Shown here: positions 42,447-52,271 of the stretch, piece after piece
How positions within the stretch are numbered: the first letter of the stretch is position 1
Layout of the letters: each line of letters starts with the position of its first letter
Assembly: GCF_025961225.1 (NCBI RefSeq)
Contig: NZ_JAOQNG010000001.1
Coordinates: forward strand, 1,662,501 to 1,726,500
Source: Azospirillum canadense
GTDB taxonomy: Bacteria; Pseudomonadota; Alphaproteobacteria; Azospirillales; Azospirillaceae
DNA: 64,000 nt
Direction: 5' to 3'
Made by a program: the position numbers and the translations under genes
The notes under the pieces: model-generated
What the model saw: the letters and a program-made list of their open reading frames with translations, nothing else
What the model was told of the DNA's origin: nothing
The model's database searches: none

Positions 42447-43642
42447 CAGCTCGCGCCGAAGACGAGGAACTTGGCGGCGGCGATCGCCCGGCCGACGAAG
42501 CCCAGCTTCTCGACGTCCTGCGCCGCGATGACCGGCACCTCCTTGCCCGGGAAGCCGGGGGCCGAGATGACGACCTTGCCGATCACGTCGCCCTTCTTGA
42601 CCGGGGCGGCGACCGGGGCGCTGCTGACCAGCGACACCTTCATGCCGGCGCGGTCGGCACGGGCCATGGTGACCTTCATGTCCTCCGGCACGGTAGCCGG
42701 GACGGTGTCCTGCGCCCCCAGCCAGACGGGCACCTGCTCGATCGTCTCACCGGCCTTGAACAGGGCGTAGCTGGCGAACTCGCGGAAGCCCCACTCGATC
42801 AGACGGGCGGACTCGTCGGCGCGGGCCTGCATGCTCGGCAGGCCGTTGACGACCAGGACGAGGCGCCGCCCTTCCCGCTCACCCGACGCGGTCAGGCCGT
42901 AGCCGCCGGCGTCCGTGTGGCCGGTCTTCATGCCGTCGACGTTGATGCCGCGGTACAGCAGCGGGTTCCGGTTGCCCTGGGTGATGCCGTGGTACTTGAA
43001 CTCCCGGATGGAATAGTAGTGGTAGTATTCCGGGAAGTCCTTGATCAGCCGCTCCGCCACCAACGCGATGTCGCGCGCCGTCATGTAATGGTTCGGATCC
43101 GGCCAGCCGGTGGCGTTGGTCAGGTTGCTGTCCTTCAGGCCCAATTCCTTGGCACGCTTGTTCATGCGCTCCGCGAATGACGGCTCGGACCCGGCCAACC
43201 CTTCGGCCAGCACGATGCAGGCGTCGTTGCCGGACTGGACGATCACGCCCTTGATCAGGTCATCGACCTTGATGTTGTTGTGCAGCTCCACGAACATCTT
43301 GGAGCCCTGCATGCGCCACGCGCGCTCCGACACCGGAAGCGAGCTGTCGAGCGACAGGCGCCCTTCCTTGATGCCTTCGAAGACCATGTACATGGTCACG
43401 ATCTTGCTCATCGACGACGGCGGCATGCGCTGGTCGGCGTTCTTCTCGAACAGGACGGTGTTCGAGGTGACATCGACCAGGATCGCCTGCTTGGCGATGG
43501 TCTCGATGCTGGCGGCCTGAGCCACCGGCCCCAGGCCCGCCGCAAACAGCGCAACCGCCAAGCCCATCGCTGTGCGGCCCATCGCGATGCGTGACGGGAA
43601 AAAGCGGCGGCGGGCAACGCGGCTGCGGACGACAGCGACCAT
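42446..43642 (-). CDS. D-alanyl-D-alanine carboxypeptidase (PBP5/6 type)
   Basis: This enzyme trims the terminal D-Ala of peptidoglycan side chains. The 398-residue protein has a long signal region (cleavage near residue 43, VAQAA), then the serine motifs SMSK (S77 to K80), SGND and KTGHTDAGG, in the right order and spacing. The C-terminal beta domain (residues 300-380) ends with an amphipathic tail (VGRAIAAAKFLVFGAS) that may anchor it to the membrane. It lies 43 bp after rlpA and overlaps tmk. Confidence 0.95.
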   Translation of the reverse strand: MVAVVRSRVARRRFFPSRIAMGRTAMGLAVALFAAGLGPVAQAASIETIAKQAILVDVTSNTVLFEKNADQRMPPSSMSKIVTMYMVFEGIKEGRLSLDSSLPVSERAWRMQGSKMFVELHNNIKVDDLIKGVIVQSGNDACIVLAEGLAGSEPSFAERMNKRAKELGLKDSNLTNATGWPDPNHYMTARDIALVAERLIKDFPEYYHYYSIREFKYHGITQGNRNPLLYRGINVDGMKTGHTDAGGYGLTASGEREGRRLVLVVNGLPSMQARADESARLIEWGFREFASYALFKAGETIEQVPVWLGAQDTVPATVPEDMKVTMARADRAGMKVSLVSSAPVAAPVKKGDVIGKVVISAPGFPGKEVPVIAAQDVEKLGFVGRAIAAAKFLVFGAS

Positions 43643-43685
43643 GACAACTCCCTTCGGAACTCCGAAACGCTCTGGTTACGAGCGA

Positions 43686-44636
43686 TCAATCAACCACGAT
43701 TTTGGCGTCGGTAAGGCCGGCCTGAATGACTTGGTTCAGGACGGCGTCTGCGGATTCCACGCTGTTCAGCGGGCCGACCCGAACCCGCTGCAGCCTTTGC
43801 CTCCCGGCGACGGTCGGCGTGACCTGGGCAACCTGCCCCATCGTGGCCAATTTGGCGCGCACGCGGGTCACGTTGTCCAGATTGCCGAAGGCGCCGACCT
43901 GAACATAGATCTGCTCGTACGGCTTGACCGGCAACTCCGCGACGACAGGTGCAGGAACGAAGCGGCCTTCCACCACGCTGCCGGGCACGGTGCTCGGCAC
44001 CGGAACGGCCGCGGCTGCGACCGCAGCGGGGCTCGGCCGATTGGGGCCGCCGCCTTCCGCAAGCTCCACCCGGCCGCGCGGAGCGGGCTTCGGCGCGGGA
44101 CCGTCGGTTTCGGCCAGGATGGTGGCGGGCGTGCCCTGGCGCGCGGCGGCGACGATGGCGCGGCTTTCCTCCGCCAGGATCTGGACCCGCACCTTGGCGG
44201 TCCCGACCCCGTCGAACCCCAGCAGCTGGGCGCCGCGCCGCGACATGTCGATGATGCGGCCGTTGGCGTAGGGACCGCGGTCGTTGACGCGCACGACGAT
44301 GGACCGGCCATTGTCGAGGTTGGTCACCCGGACGAGGCTCGGCATCGGCAGCGTCTTGTGCGCCGCGGTCAGTTCGTTCTGGTCGTACTGCTCGCCGTTG
44401 GCGGTGATCTTCTCGTGAAAGCCCGGCCCGTACCAGGAGGCGATGCCGGTCTCGTCGTAGGAAAAGTCCTCCGACGGATAGTACCAGACTCCACCGATCT
44501 GGTAGGGCTTCCCCACCTTGTAGATGCCGCTTTTCGGCAATCCCGCGGAGGGCGAAGGCGGCTTCGACGCGCACGCGACGAGCGACAGTGCCCCCAGGAG
44601 CACCACCGTCCCTCTCAGCATGTGCGCCCAACGCAT
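43686..44636 (-). CDS. rlpA: Septal ring lytic transglycosylase RlpA, lipoprotein
   Basis: RlpA cleaves naked glycan strands at the septum. The 316-residue protein has a lipoprotein signal (LGALSLVACAS; lipobox L-V-A-C), the double-psi barrel domain (GIASWYGPGFHEKITANGE, AAHKTLPMPSLVRVTN, VRVNDRGPYANGRIIDMS), a Pro/Ala linker, and a C-terminal SPOR domain (residues 245-316, IYVQVGAFGNLDN) that binds denuded glycan. ATG 44636 is used; a TTG 15 bases upstream is the other option. Confidence 0.94.
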   Translation of the reverse strand: MRWAHMLRGTVVLLGALSLVACASKPPSPSAGLPKSGIYKVGKPYQIGGVWYYPSEDFSYDETGIASWYGPGFHEKITANGEQYDQNELTAAHKTLPMPSLVRVTNLDNGRSIVVRVNDRGPYANGRIIDMSRRGAQLLGFDGVGTAKVRVQILAEESRAIVAAARQGTPATILAETDGPAPKPAPRGRVELAEGGGPNRPSPAAVAAAAVPVPSTVPGSVVEGRFVPAPVVAELPVKPYEQIYVQVGAFGNLDNVTRVRAKLATMGQVAQVTPTVAGRQRLQRVRVGPLNSVESADAVLNQVIQAGLTDAKIVVD

Positions 44637-44752
44637 CCCTTCACCCCGCAAAATCTAGTGGCGGCACTCTAACTGAGTTACCCCGGAACGCCAACACCGC
44701 AGCGGCGGCGTCCCATCGAAGTCGCAGGGGGTGCAAAAGGAAATGTTGCGGG

Positions 44753-45544
44753 TCAGGGACCGGGAAACAGGCTGTCGGTGCGGCCCATCGCCCGGTAGGC
44801 GACCAGCCCGACCCACTCCCGCACTGAGTCGCGCAGCGTCTCCATTTGCAGATCAAGGTCGAACCGGGTGTAGGGCCGGGCGCCGGACCGCGTGCGGTAA
44901 TCGACGGGATAGGGAATGACCGGCCAGCCGACCTTGCGGAAAATTCCGACGGCGCGCGGCATGTGCATCGCGGATGTCACCAGCAGCCACGTCTCACCCG
45001 CGCTCGGTTGCACCATCCGTTGGGTGAGGACGGCGTTCTCCCAGGTGTTCCGGGACTGGTTCTCATAGACCACGGTTTCCGGATCGATGCCGGCCTGCAC
45101 GAGCGCGGCCTTCAATGGGATGTCCTCGGTCGCCTCCGGCTCGAACAGCTGGCCGGTTCCTCCGGTGAAGACGTGCCGGGCCGTCGGGAAACGGCGGATC
45201 AGGTCGGCGAAGGCCAGCACGCGCTCCGCCGCGTTGTTCAATGACGGCTCGTTCCGGTCGAGCGACAGGTACGGGTTCACGCCGCCGCCCAGCATGATGA
45301 TGCCATCGATATGGTCGGGAAGCGACGGTTTGGCGAACCGCTCCTCCAAAGGCAGCGCGACCAGGGAGGAAAGCGGGGTGGCGGTGATCAGCAGGAACCC
45401 AAGCGTTGCAGCGACGACGAGCCGCCGGCCCAGCCGGACGTGACGCCGCATAAACAGAAGAATCGTCCCGACGGTAAGCACCAGGACGAGAAAGTTTCCG
45501 GGCGACACCAGCGGCCAGAGCAGTTTTGACAGAACGAACGACAA
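44753..45544 (-). CDS. YdcF/ElyC-family (DUF218) membrane protein
   Basis: A 263-residue protein with two N-terminal membrane helices (residues 10-28 and 38-60) and a DUF218 domain: DGIIMLGGGVNP, VFTGGTGQ, VYENQSRNTWENAV, WLLVTSAMHMPRAVGIF. ElyC-like members act in envelope or lipid-carrier metabolism; a role near rlpA and dac is reasonable but inferred. The start is taken as TTG 45544 after GGGGG-rich sequence, giving a typical LSFVLSKLLWPLVSPGN opening; an ATG at 45601 would add 19 atypical residues. Confidence 0.82.
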   Translation of the reverse strand: MSFVLSKLLWPLVSPGNFLVLVLTVGTILLFMRRHVRLGRRLVVAATLGFLLITATPLSSLVALPLEERFAKPSLPDHIDGIIMLGGGVNPYLSLDRNEPSLNNAAERVLAFADLIRRFPTARHVFTGGTGQLFEPEATEDIPLKAALVQAGIDPETVVYENQSRNTWENAVLTQRMVQPSAGETWLLVTSAMHMPRAVGIFRKVGWPVIPYPVDYRTRSGARPYTRFDLDLQMETLRDSVREWVGLVAYRAMGRTDSLFPGP

Positions 45545-45750
45545 AGCGGCCCCCCTGCCCCCTTCAGCCTCGCGGCAGAATACGCGTGCACCGACCATCA
45601 TGCCCGCAAATCATTCACGACGCAAAAGAACGCACAACTAAGCCCGGACAGCGGCGCCACCAAGGGCGCGGCAGTGTCCAGAAATCCAAAGAAAAAGGGC
45701 AGCGGCCGAAGCCCCTGCCCTCCTTCATCAGCCAGCCGACCGGCGCGCCA

Positions 45751-48420
45751 TCACGCCGCCAGCATTTCCAGCGCCTTCTGCAGCTTGCCGCGGGCCTGCT
45801 CGGCGGCATCGCGGCGGTCGCGCTGCTCCTCGATCACTTCTTCCGGGGCCTTGGCGACGAACTGCTCGTTGGAGAGCTTGGCGTCGATCTTCTTGATCTC
45901 CCCGGCGAGCTTCTCGATCTCCTTGGTCAGGCGACCGCGCTCCTTGTCCAGGTCGACGATGCCTTCCAGCGGCAGGATCAGCGTAGCCTCGTCCAGCACC
46001 GCCTGGACCGCGCTCTTCGGCACGGCGCCGGACAGCGGCTCGGCGCCGGCCAGCCGGCCCATGCGCAGGATCAGCTCGCGATGGGTGTCGAGCCGCTTCA
46101 GACTCTCCGGACCAGTGTCCTTCAGCTTCAGATCGATCTGCGCCGCCGGCGGCACGTTCATCTCCGACCGCATGGAGCGGACCGAGGAGATCAGCCGCAC
46201 CACCCAGTCCATCTCGTCACGGGCGGCTGGGTCGATCAGGTCGGCACCGTGCTGCGGCCAATCGGCGGAGATCAGGCGGCTGGCCCGCTCCGGCGACAGC
46301 TGCTCCCACAGCTCTTCCGTGATGTAGGGCATGATGGGGTGGAGCATGTGCAGGATCTCGTCCAGCACCCAAGCCGTCGTCGCGCGCGTCTCGGCGATTG
46401 CCGCCTCATCCGAGCCGTTCAGGATCGGCTTGGTGAACTCCAGGTACCAGTCGCAGAAGGTGCCCCAGGTGAAGGCATAGGCGGTGTTGGCCGCCTCGTT
46501 GAACTTGTAGGCCTCGATGGACTCGCCGACCTTCTTCGCCGCCTCGGCGAGCGCGCCGACGATCCAGCGATTGACCGTTTGCGTCAGGCCAACCGGCTTG
46601 AAGCCGGCCACCGGCGCCACGCCGTTCATCTGGGTGTAGCGCGCGGCGTTCCACAGCTTCGTCGCGAAGTTGCGATAGCCCTCCACGCGGCTGACCGCCA
46701 GCTTGATGTCGCGGCCCTGCGCGGCCATGGCCGTCAGGGTGAAGCGCAGGGCGTCGGTGCCGTACTGGTCGATCAGTTCCAGCGGGTCGATGACGTTGCC
46801 CTTGGACTTCGACATCTTCTGGCCCTTCTCGTCACGGACCAGGGCGTGGATGTAGACCGTCCGGAAGGGCACGTCCTTCATGAAATGCAGGCCCATCATC
46901 ATCATCCGGGCGACCCAGAAGAAGATGATGTCAAAGCCGGTGACCAGGACGTCGGTCGGGTAATAGCGCGCCAGATCCGGGGTCTGGTCCGGCCAGCCGA
47001 GCGTGGAGAAGGGCCACAGCGCCGACGAGAACCACGTGTCCAGCACGTCCTGGTCACGCGTCAGTTCCACGTCCTTGCCATAATGCGCCTTGGCCGCGGC
47101 GATGGCGGCGTCCTCCGTTTCCTCGACGAAGAAGTGCCCGTCCGGACCGTACCAGGCCGGAATCTGGTGCCCCCACCAGATCTGGCGGCTGATGCACCAG
47201 GGCTGGATGTTGCGCATCCACTCGAAGTAGGTGTTCTCCCACTGCTTGGGCACGAACACGGTCTTGCCGGTCTCCACCGCCTCGATGGCCGGCTTGGCGA
47301 GGGTCGCGGCGTCCACGTACCACTGGTCGGTCAGCCAGGGCTCGATGGCCACGCCGGACCGGTCGCCGTGCGGGACCATGTGCGTGTGCGGCTCGATCTT
47401 CTCCAGAAGGCCAAGCGCTTCCAACTCCGCAACGACCTTCTTGCGCGCCTCGTAGCGGTCGAGGCCACGGTAGGCCTCCGGCACGTCATCGCCGGTGATC
47501 CGGGCGTCGCGGTCCATGATGTTGATGGCGGCCAGCCCGCAACGCTTCCCGACCTCGAAGTCGTTGAAGTCGTGGGCCGGCGTGATCTTCACGGCACCGG
47601 AGCCGGTCTCCGGATCGGCGTACTCGTCGCCGACGATCGGGATGCGGCGGCCGACCAGCGGCAGGACCACATGCTTGCCGATCAGGTCCTTGTAGCGCTC
47701 GTCCTCCGGATGGACGGCGACGCCGGTGTCGCCCAGCATCGTTTCCGGGCGCGTGGTGGCGACGACGATGAAGCGGTCCGACTCGCCCTCGCCCCCAGTG
47801 TTTTCAATCGGATAGCGGAAGTGCCAGAGGTTGCCCTTGATCTCCTTCTGCTCGACCTCAAGGTCGGAGATCGCGGTGTGCAGCTTGGGGTCCCAGTTGA
47901 CCAGCCGCTTGTCCTTGTAGATCAGCCCCTGCTTGTGCAGTTCCACGAACACCTTGCGGACGGCGCGGCTCAGCCCCTCGTCCATGGTGAAGCGCTCCTT
48001 CGCCCAATCGGGCGAGGCGCCGAGGCGGCGGAGCTGGCGGGTGATGGTGCCGCCGGACTCGGCCTTCCACTCCCAGACCTTGTCGATGAAGGAGTCGCGG
48101 CCGAAATCGTGGCGTGTCTTGCCGTCCTTGGCGAGGTTGCGTTCCACCACCATCTGCGTCGCGATGCCGGCGTGGTCGGTGCCCGGCTGCCAAAGCGTGT
48201 CGCGCCCGCGCATGCGGTTGTAGCGGATCAGCACATCCTGGAGCGTGAAGGTCAGCGCGTGCCCCATGTGCAGGCTGCCGGTTACGTTCGGCGGCGGCAT
48301 CATGATCGTGTAGGGCGCGCCGTTCGACTCGGTGTTCGCCGCAAAGGCGCCGGACTCTTCCCACAGTCGGTAGTGCTTTTCCTCGACCTCGGCGGGGCGA
48401 TACGTCTTTTCCAACATCAC
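45751..48420 (-). CDS. valS: Valyl-tRNA synthetase
   Basis: An 889-residue class I synthetase. The HIGH-like motif is SLHMGHAL, followed by the editing (CP1) domain with [20 protein letters not shown], and [12 protein letters not shown]. The anticodon-binding helical domain follows and the last 65 residues form the coiled coil seen in ValS ([20 protein letters not shown]). It is the last gene of the pcm-rhodanese-tolC-popZ-valS run, 55 bp after popZ. Confidence 0.97.
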   Translation of the reverse strand: MMLEKTYRPAEVEEKHYRLWEESGAFAANTESNGAPYTIMMPPPNVTGSLHMGHALTFTLQDVLIRYNRMRGRDTLWQPGTDHAGIATQMVVERNLAKDGKTRHDFGRDSFIDKVWEWKAESGGTITRQLRRLGASPDWAKERFTMDEGLSRAVRKVFVELHKQGLIYKDKRLVNWDPKLHTAISDLEVEQKEIKGNLWHFRYPIENTGGEGESDRFIVVATTRPETMLGDTGVAVHPEDERYKDLIGKHVVLPLVGRRIPIVGDEYADPETGSGAVKITPAHDFNDFEVGKRCGLAAINIMDRDARITGDDVPEAYRGLDRYEARKKVVAELEALGLLEKIEPHTHMVPHGDRSGVAIEPWLTDQWYVDAATLAKPAIEAVETGKTVFVPKQWENTYFEWMRNIQPWCISRQIWWGHQIPAWYGPDGHFFVEETEDAAIAAAKAHYGKDVELTRDQDVLDTWFSSALWPFSTLGWPDQTPDLARYYPTDVLVTGFDIIFFWVARMMMMGLHFMKDVPFRTVYIHALVRDEKGQKMSKSKGNVIDPLELIDQYGTDALRFTLTAMAAQGRDIKLAVSRVEGYRNFATKLWNAARYTQMNGVAPVAGFKPVGLTQTVNRWIVGALAEAAKKVGESIEAYKFNEAANTAYAFTWGTFCDWYLEFTKPILNGSDEAAIAETRATTAWVLDEILHMLHPIMPYITEELWEQLSPERASRLISADWPQHGADLIDPAARDEMDWVVRLISSVRSMRSEMNVPPAAQIDLKLKDTGPESLKRLDTHRELILRMGRLAGAEPLSGAVPKSAVQAVLDEATLILPLEGIVDLDKERGRLTKEIEKLAGEIKKIDAKLSNEQFVAKAPEEVIEEQRDRRDAAEQARGKLQKALEMLAA

Positions 48421-48475
48421 CAGAAACTTTCGCTTACGATCTTGACCGGGAAATCAGGGGTGGGCGGATCGCCCT

Positions 48476-49171
48476 TTAGAATTTTTGGGACCGCCGGATC
48501 ATCCGGTCGATCTCCTGCTGCACGAGCCGTTCAACGATGGTCGGCAGGTTTTCGTCCAGCCATTCCTTCAGCAGCGGCTTCAACAGCTCGCGGACCACTT
48601 CCTCCACGGTCCGCACGCCGACCGGCATCGGGCCGATGGAGAGGTCGTCGCCGAGCTGGCGCGCCAGATGCGTGAAATGATGCGACGACTCCTCGGCGAC
48701 CCGGCGAGAGATCAAACCGTCGTCGATGTCCTGCGCGCGCGGGCGGTGGCGCGGGGGCGGCGGGGGCTCGTCGTCCTCGAAATCGTCGAAGCTCGGGACC
48801 GGGCGGCGCGCGGCCGGTCGCGGCGGCGGGGGCGGCTCGGGCTCATCGTCGTGGAAATCCGGCTCCGGAACGGCCAGCGGCTCCGGAAAGGCCGGTTCAT
48901 CGCGCCACGGGTCGGGGTCGTGGTCGGGCTCGTCCACGTCCACCACGGACCCGTCGTCGCGCACCATCTGCGTCAGTTCGAGGATGTCATCCTCTTCCGG
49001 AAGCGGAGGCGGCGGAGGGGGCGGCGGCGGAGGTGGGGGTGGCGGCGGTGGAGGCGGAGGTGGGGGTGGTGCCGCTTCCGCCTTCGCCGGTTCGCCGTCC
49101 TCGGAGATGATGCGGCGGATGGAGGCGAGGATCTCCTCCATCGACGGTTCTTGCTGGCCTTTATCGCTCAT
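48476..49171 (-). CDS. popZ: PopZ-like polar organising protein (DUF2497) with polyproline tract
   Basis: PopZ self-assembles at cell poles and anchors the chromosome centromere in alphaproteobacteria. The 231-residue protein has the conserved N-terminal helix (SMEEILASIRRIISED, residues 10-25), a disordered acidic and Pro-rich middle, and the C-terminal oligomerising helices (VEEVVRELLKPLLKEWLDENL, LVQQEIDRMIRR). Residues 35-56 are 22 consecutive prolines, encoded by a mix of all four Pro codons, then further Pro5 runs. Identification rests on the two conserved ends and on the position upstream of valS. Confidence 0.9.
   Translation of the reverse strand: MSDKGQQEPSMEEILASIRRIISEDGEPAKAEAAPPPPPPPPPPPPPPPPPPPPPPLPEEDDILELTQMVRDDGSVVDVDEPDHDPDPWRDEPAFPEPLAVPEPDFHDDEPEPPPPPRPAARRPVPSFDDFEDDEPPPPPRHRPRAQDIDDGLISRRVAEESSHHFTHLARQLGDDLSIGPMPVGVRTVEEVVRELLKPLLKEWLDENLPTIVERLVQQEIDRMIRRSQKF
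49004..49069 (-). repeat. 22-codon proline tract in popZ
   Basis: All 22 codons are CCN, with CCA, CCC, CCG and CCT interspersed, so the tract is not a simple DNA repeat. Confidence 0.9.
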
Positions 49172-49237
49172 CGTGGCAAATCCGGGACGTCATCCTGTGC
49201 GGACACTAGGGCAGGCTCCGGTAAAAAGCCACCAGAC

Positions 49238-49262
49238 AAAAACGGCCCGCCGGGGCGGGCCG
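49238..49262 (-). terminator. Rho-independent terminator after tolC
   Basis: A 7-bp GC stem (CGGCCCG and complement within 49243-49262) is followed on the minus strand by five T residues (49242-49238). It lies just past the tolC stop and ahead of popZ, so popZ-valS may have their own promoter. Confidence 0.8.
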
Positions 49263-49268
49263 CTTCGA

Positions 49269-50678
49269 TCACTCCGGCACGCCGGTGCCGGTCCACTTGT
49301 TCCGCACCTGCTGGTAATGCGTGTCCGGATTGTAGTACTGGACCGGAAGGCTGAGTTGCCGCGCAGTCAACTGTCCGATCGCGCCCAGGACGGTGAAGGC
49401 CTGGACCATTTCGTTTCGCTGCGCCTGCACGAGGTTCACGCGGGCGTTGAGCAGTTCCTGCTCCTGGTTCAGCACGTCGAGGACGGTGCGCGAACCGACC
49501 TGCGCTTCCTGGCGCACGCCTTCCAACGCGATTTCCGCCGCGCGGATCTGCGAATTGAACGATTCGATGCTGGCGCGGGCGGCCTGGAGCCCCTGCCATG
49601 CGCTGATCGCCGACTGCACGGACTGGGCCCGCGCGTCCTCGATCTGCAGACGCGCCTGATTCGCGGTGTGCTTCGCCTCGCGGGTCAGCGCCTCGGGCAG
49701 GCCGGCTTGGTACAGCGGGATCGTCACCTGGGCGGTGAACTGGGCGCTGTCCAGCCGGCGCGTATCGATTCCGCTCGACGTGGACGCATCCCACGAACGC
49801 TGGGCCTGCGCCGACAGGTTGGCCGACGGCAGAAGCCTGCCGAACTGCTGGTCGACGGCCTCGCGCTGCGCCTGCTCGGTGTAGGACGCGGCAAGGACCG
49901 ACGGGTTGTTCGCACGCGCCATCTCGACCACCTCATCCAGGGTGGCCGGCAGCTTGAAGTTCGGCTTGGGCGCCTTGAGGTTGCCCGGCATCGAGCCGAC
50001 GGTGCGCTCATAGGCGGCGCGCGACGCCTGCAGGGTGCCCTCGGCGGTGATGCGCGAGGCGATCGACGCGGCCAGACGCGATTCGGACTGGCTCACGTCG
50101 GTGCGGGTGTACTCGCCGACGCGGAAGCGGTCGCGGGCGGCGTCGAGCTGGCGACGCAGCACCTGCTCGTTGTTCGCCTGGAGTTGCAGGAGCGCTTGGT
50201 TCTGGACCACGTCCAGATAGGCGGTCGCCGCGGTCAGCAGAGTCTGCTGTTCCGTGGCCAGCGTGCTGGCACGCTGGGCTTCGACGGTGCGCTCGGCCCG
50301 GCGGACGGCGGGGCCTACCGTGGCGTCGTAGAGCGGCTGGGTCGCGCTAAGACCTACGGATTTCGGGTTGACCTGCGTTCCGATCGTCGCCGACGCTCCG
50401 GCCGACCGGCTGTAGACGTCCTGGCTCGTGATGTTACGGCCGACGTTGGCGGTCGCCCGCACGGTCGGACGATAGCCGGAAAGCGCCTGTGGCACGCTTT
50501 CGTCGACCGCGCGCTGGCGAGCGCGCTGGGCGCCGAGCGCCGGGTTGCTGGCGTAAGCCTGGGCGAGCGCCTCCTGGAGCGTCTGGGCGGACGCGCTTTC
50601 CATGGCACCCGCGAACAAGACGCCCATCGTCAGGGTCGTCGTCAGCAAATGGCGCGCGAAACGGCTTCGCACAGTCAT
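49269..50678 (-). CDS. tolC: TolC-family outer-membrane efflux protein
   Basis: A 469-residue outer-membrane channel component of type I secretion and RND efflux. It has a signal peptide (LLTTTLTMGVLFAGAMESASA, cleavage before QTLQEAL) and two repeats of the helical/beta-barrel unit with the usual pattern QALSGYRPTVRATANVG and LPSANLSAQAQRSWD, and RTVLDVLNQEQELLNARVNLVQAQRNEMVQAF near the end. The ATG at 50678 starts two bases after the rhodanese stop. A terminator follows. No inner-membrane pump genes are adjacent. Confidence 0.94.
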   Translation of the reverse strand: MTVRSRFARHLLTTTLTMGVLFAGAMESASAQTLQEALAQAYASNPALGAQRARQRAVDESVPQALSGYRPTVRATANVGRNITSQDVYSRSAGASATIGTQVNPKSVGLSATQPLYDATVGPAVRRAERTVEAQRASTLATEQQTLLTAATAYLDVVQNQALLQLQANNEQVLRRQLDAARDRFRVGEYTRTDVSQSESRLAASIASRITAEGTLQASRAAYERTVGSMPGNLKAPKPNFKLPATLDEVVEMARANNPSVLAASYTEQAQREAVDQQFGRLLPSANLSAQAQRSWDASTSSGIDTRRLDSAQFTAQVTIPLYQAGLPEALTREAKHTANQARLQIEDARAQSVQSAISAWQGLQAARASIESFNSQIRAAEIALEGVRQEAQVGSRTVLDVLNQEQELLNARVNLVQAQRNEMVQAFTVLGAIGQLTARQLSLPVQYYNPDTHYQQVRNKWTGTGVPE

Positions 50679-50680
50679 GT

Positions 50681-51007
50681 TCAGTAGACCTTCATGTTCG
50701 GGTCGATTCGGCGCGCCCAGGCATCGACACCGCCGTTCAGATTGCTGGCGCGGTCGAAACCCTGGGAACGCAACCACATGGTCACCTGCGCGCTCCGGCC
50801 CCCATGGTGGCATACGACCACGATGTCGCGATCCGTCGGCAACTCCCCAACCCGCCGCGGCACGGAACCCATGGGAACGTGCAGGCTGTCGGGGATTGCG
50901 CAGATGGCCACTTCATGAGGCTCGCGAACGTCGAGCACCAGCGGGTCTCCTCCGGATTTGCGGATTCGGTCGAGGTCTTCGACCTCCATCTCAATCGGCG
51001 CCGGCAT
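50681..51007 (-). CDS. Single-domain rhodanese-like protein
   Basis: A 108-residue rhodanese domain with active-site C66 in VVCHHGGRS, preceded by the conserved LVLDVREPHEVAICAIPDSLHVPM and followed by WLRSQGFDRASNLNGGVDAW. The loop composition CHHGGRS matches GlpE/YgaP-like single domains that transfer sulfane sulfur; the acceptor is unknown. The gene lies two bases ahead of tolC, a conserved pcm-rhodanese-tolC order in this group. Confidence 0.93.
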   Translation of the reverse strand: MPAPIEMEVEDLDRIRKSGGDPLVLDVREPHEVAICAIPDSLHVPMGSVPRRVGELPTDRDIVVVCHHGGRSAQVTMWLRSQGFDRASNLNGGVDAWARRIDPNMKVY

Positions 51008-51101
51008 GGGTCGGTTCTCCGCTGCGTGCCGCCGTGACGCGGCCGTTGCAAGGCGAGGTGATCGGTTACAAACGTGATGATCTTAGAATGAAAAACGGGA
51101 T

Positions 51102-51758
51102 TTAGAAAACGAACTTGGGTTTTGCCTCGAATCCGGGCAGCGGGCGCGAATGCGCCTCGAAAAGAACCCGGCCCGACACGACGCCGCCGATGCGCTGGTA
51201 GAGCTTCACCTCGCCCACCCCGCGATCGCCCATGACCGTCGCGATGAGACGGCCGCCGTTGGCCATCTGCCCGGTGATCGCTTCCGGCACCTCGGCCACG
51301 AGGCCTTCGATGACGATGACGTCGTAGGGGGCCTTGGCCGAATACCCGTCCGTCAGCGGGCCGGTCACCACGGACGCGTTGACCGCGCCGAGTTCGGCGA
51401 GCGCCTTGCCGGCACGCTGTGCGAGAGTGGCGTCCGACTCGACGCCGACCACGGTCGCGGCCAGCCGTGCCAGCACGGCGGTCGAGTAGCCGGTGGCGCA
51501 GCCGATGTCGAGGACGGTGTCGGTTTCCTCCACGCCCACTTCCTGGAGCATGCGGGCGAACACCATCGGCTCCATCAGGTAGCGACCGTTTCCGATCGCG
51601 ATGTCTTCATCCACATAAGCGATGCCCCGCGCCGCCTGCGGCACGAACACCTCACGCGGGATGTCGAGCATGGCTTCGACCAGGCGGTGGTCGGTGACCT
51701 TGTTCGGGCGAATCTGCCCCTCGACCATGTTGAGACGGGCGGCGGCGTATTCTGACAT
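51102..51758 (-). CDS. pcm: Protein-L-isoaspartate O-methyltransferase
   Basis: Pcm methylates damaged isoaspartyl residues to begin their repair. The 218-residue protein starts AARLNMVEGQIRPNKVTDHRLVEAML and has the SAM site DTVLDIGCATGYSTAVLARLA with VVGVESDATLA. YDVIVIEGLVAEVPEAI follows. The protein is the short alphaproteobacterial variant, in which the methyl-acceptor specificity is less certain. A promoter candidate lies at 51831-51859. Confidence 0.92.
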   Translation of the reverse strand: MSEYAAARLNMVEGQIRPNKVTDHRLVEAMLDIPREVFVPQAARGIAYVDEDIAIGNGRYLMEPMVFARMLQEVGVEETDTVLDIGCATGYSTAVLARLAATVVGVESDATLAQRAGKALAELGAVNASVVTGPLTDGYSAKAPYDVIVIEGLVAEVPEAITGQMANGGRLIATVMGDRGVGEVKLYQRIGGVVSGRVLFEAHSRPLPGFEAKPKFVF

Positions 51759-51830
51759 GGCGGTCGCTTATTGATTTGGTGGATGGGCGCGGCACCAAGC
51801 CATGCGGGACGGCTTCGTTGCCTTGTCGCG

Positions 51831-51859
51831 TATATATCTTCAAAACGGCATGAACACAA
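51831..51859 (-). promoter_or_regulatory. Promoter candidate for pcm
   Basis: On the minus strand, TTGTGT (51859-51854), a 17-bp spacer and TATATA (51836-51831) form a sigma70-like promoter about 73 bp ahead of the pcm ATG. Confidence 0.55.
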
Positions 51860-51933
51860 CGCCACACGGGATGCCGAAACCGTACGGGATGCGGCGGGCC
51901 TCGCGGGATGCAGCCTGGAACGCAGCAAGGCGC

Positions 51934-51962
51934 TTGACCGCCCCTGCGAAGCGCAGTATACG
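51934..51962 (+). promoter_or_regulatory. Promoter of tRNA-Cys
   Basis: TTGACC (51934-51939), a 17-bp spacer and TATACG (51957-51962) lie 47 bp ahead of the tRNA-Cys gene. Confidence 0.7.
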
Positions 51963-52008
51963 TCCGCACCCACGCTGCGGTGCCCCTTCACGGGGTGCCA
52001 ACAGGGAT

Positions 52009-52082
52009 GGCGCGGTGGCAGAGTGGTGATGCAGCGGACTGCAAATCCGTCAATGCCGGTTCGATTCCGGCCCGTGCCTCCA
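52009..52082 (+). tRNA. tRNA-Cys (anticodon GCA)
   Basis: A 74-base cloverleaf including encoded CCA. The acceptor stem pairs GGCGCGG with CCGTGCC (one G-U), the discriminator is U, typical of tRNA-Cys, the anticodon loop reads CTGCAAA with anticodon GCA, and the T loop is GTTCGATTC. Confidence 0.96.
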
Positions 52083-52117
52083 TCCTTCTTTCCTTGAACA
52101 ATTTGTCGATGATTCGT

Positions 52118-52151
52118 CGCCGTGCAGGACTGACCTGCAGCGGCGCGTTTT
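52118..52151 (+). terminator. Terminator-like hairpin after tRNA-Cys
   Basis: Arm 52118-52128 pairs with 52134-52145 with one bulged G, and TTTT follows at 52148-52151. Confidence 0.5.
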
Positions 52152-52213
52152 CGTGTCTTCACGGACCGCTCCGGCGATGAGAAATCAAACCGCATTTTTT
52201 GTCATCAAAAGGC

Positions 52214-52242
52214 TTGGCAAGCGTCCGAGGGTTCGCTATAAC
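52214..52242 (+). promoter_or_regulatory. Promoter of tRNA-Asn
   Basis: TTGGCA (52214-52219), a 17-bp spacer and TATAAC (52237-52242) lie 29 bp ahead of the tRNA-Asn gene. Confidence 0.75.
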
Positions 52243-52271
52243 GCCGCCCACGCCGACAACGGCGCGACTGA

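Noticed and set aside
45526..48675. 1049-codon open frame on the plus strand opposite valS
   Set aside because: Antisense to a complete valyl-tRNA synthetase. The composition (His, Arg, Asp and Gly-rich) is that of a mirror frame.
48726..50687. 653-codon open plus-strand frame with a glycine run, opposite popZ and tolC
   Set aside because: The glycine run is the antisense of the proline tract in popZ. No independent start or ribosome site supports it.
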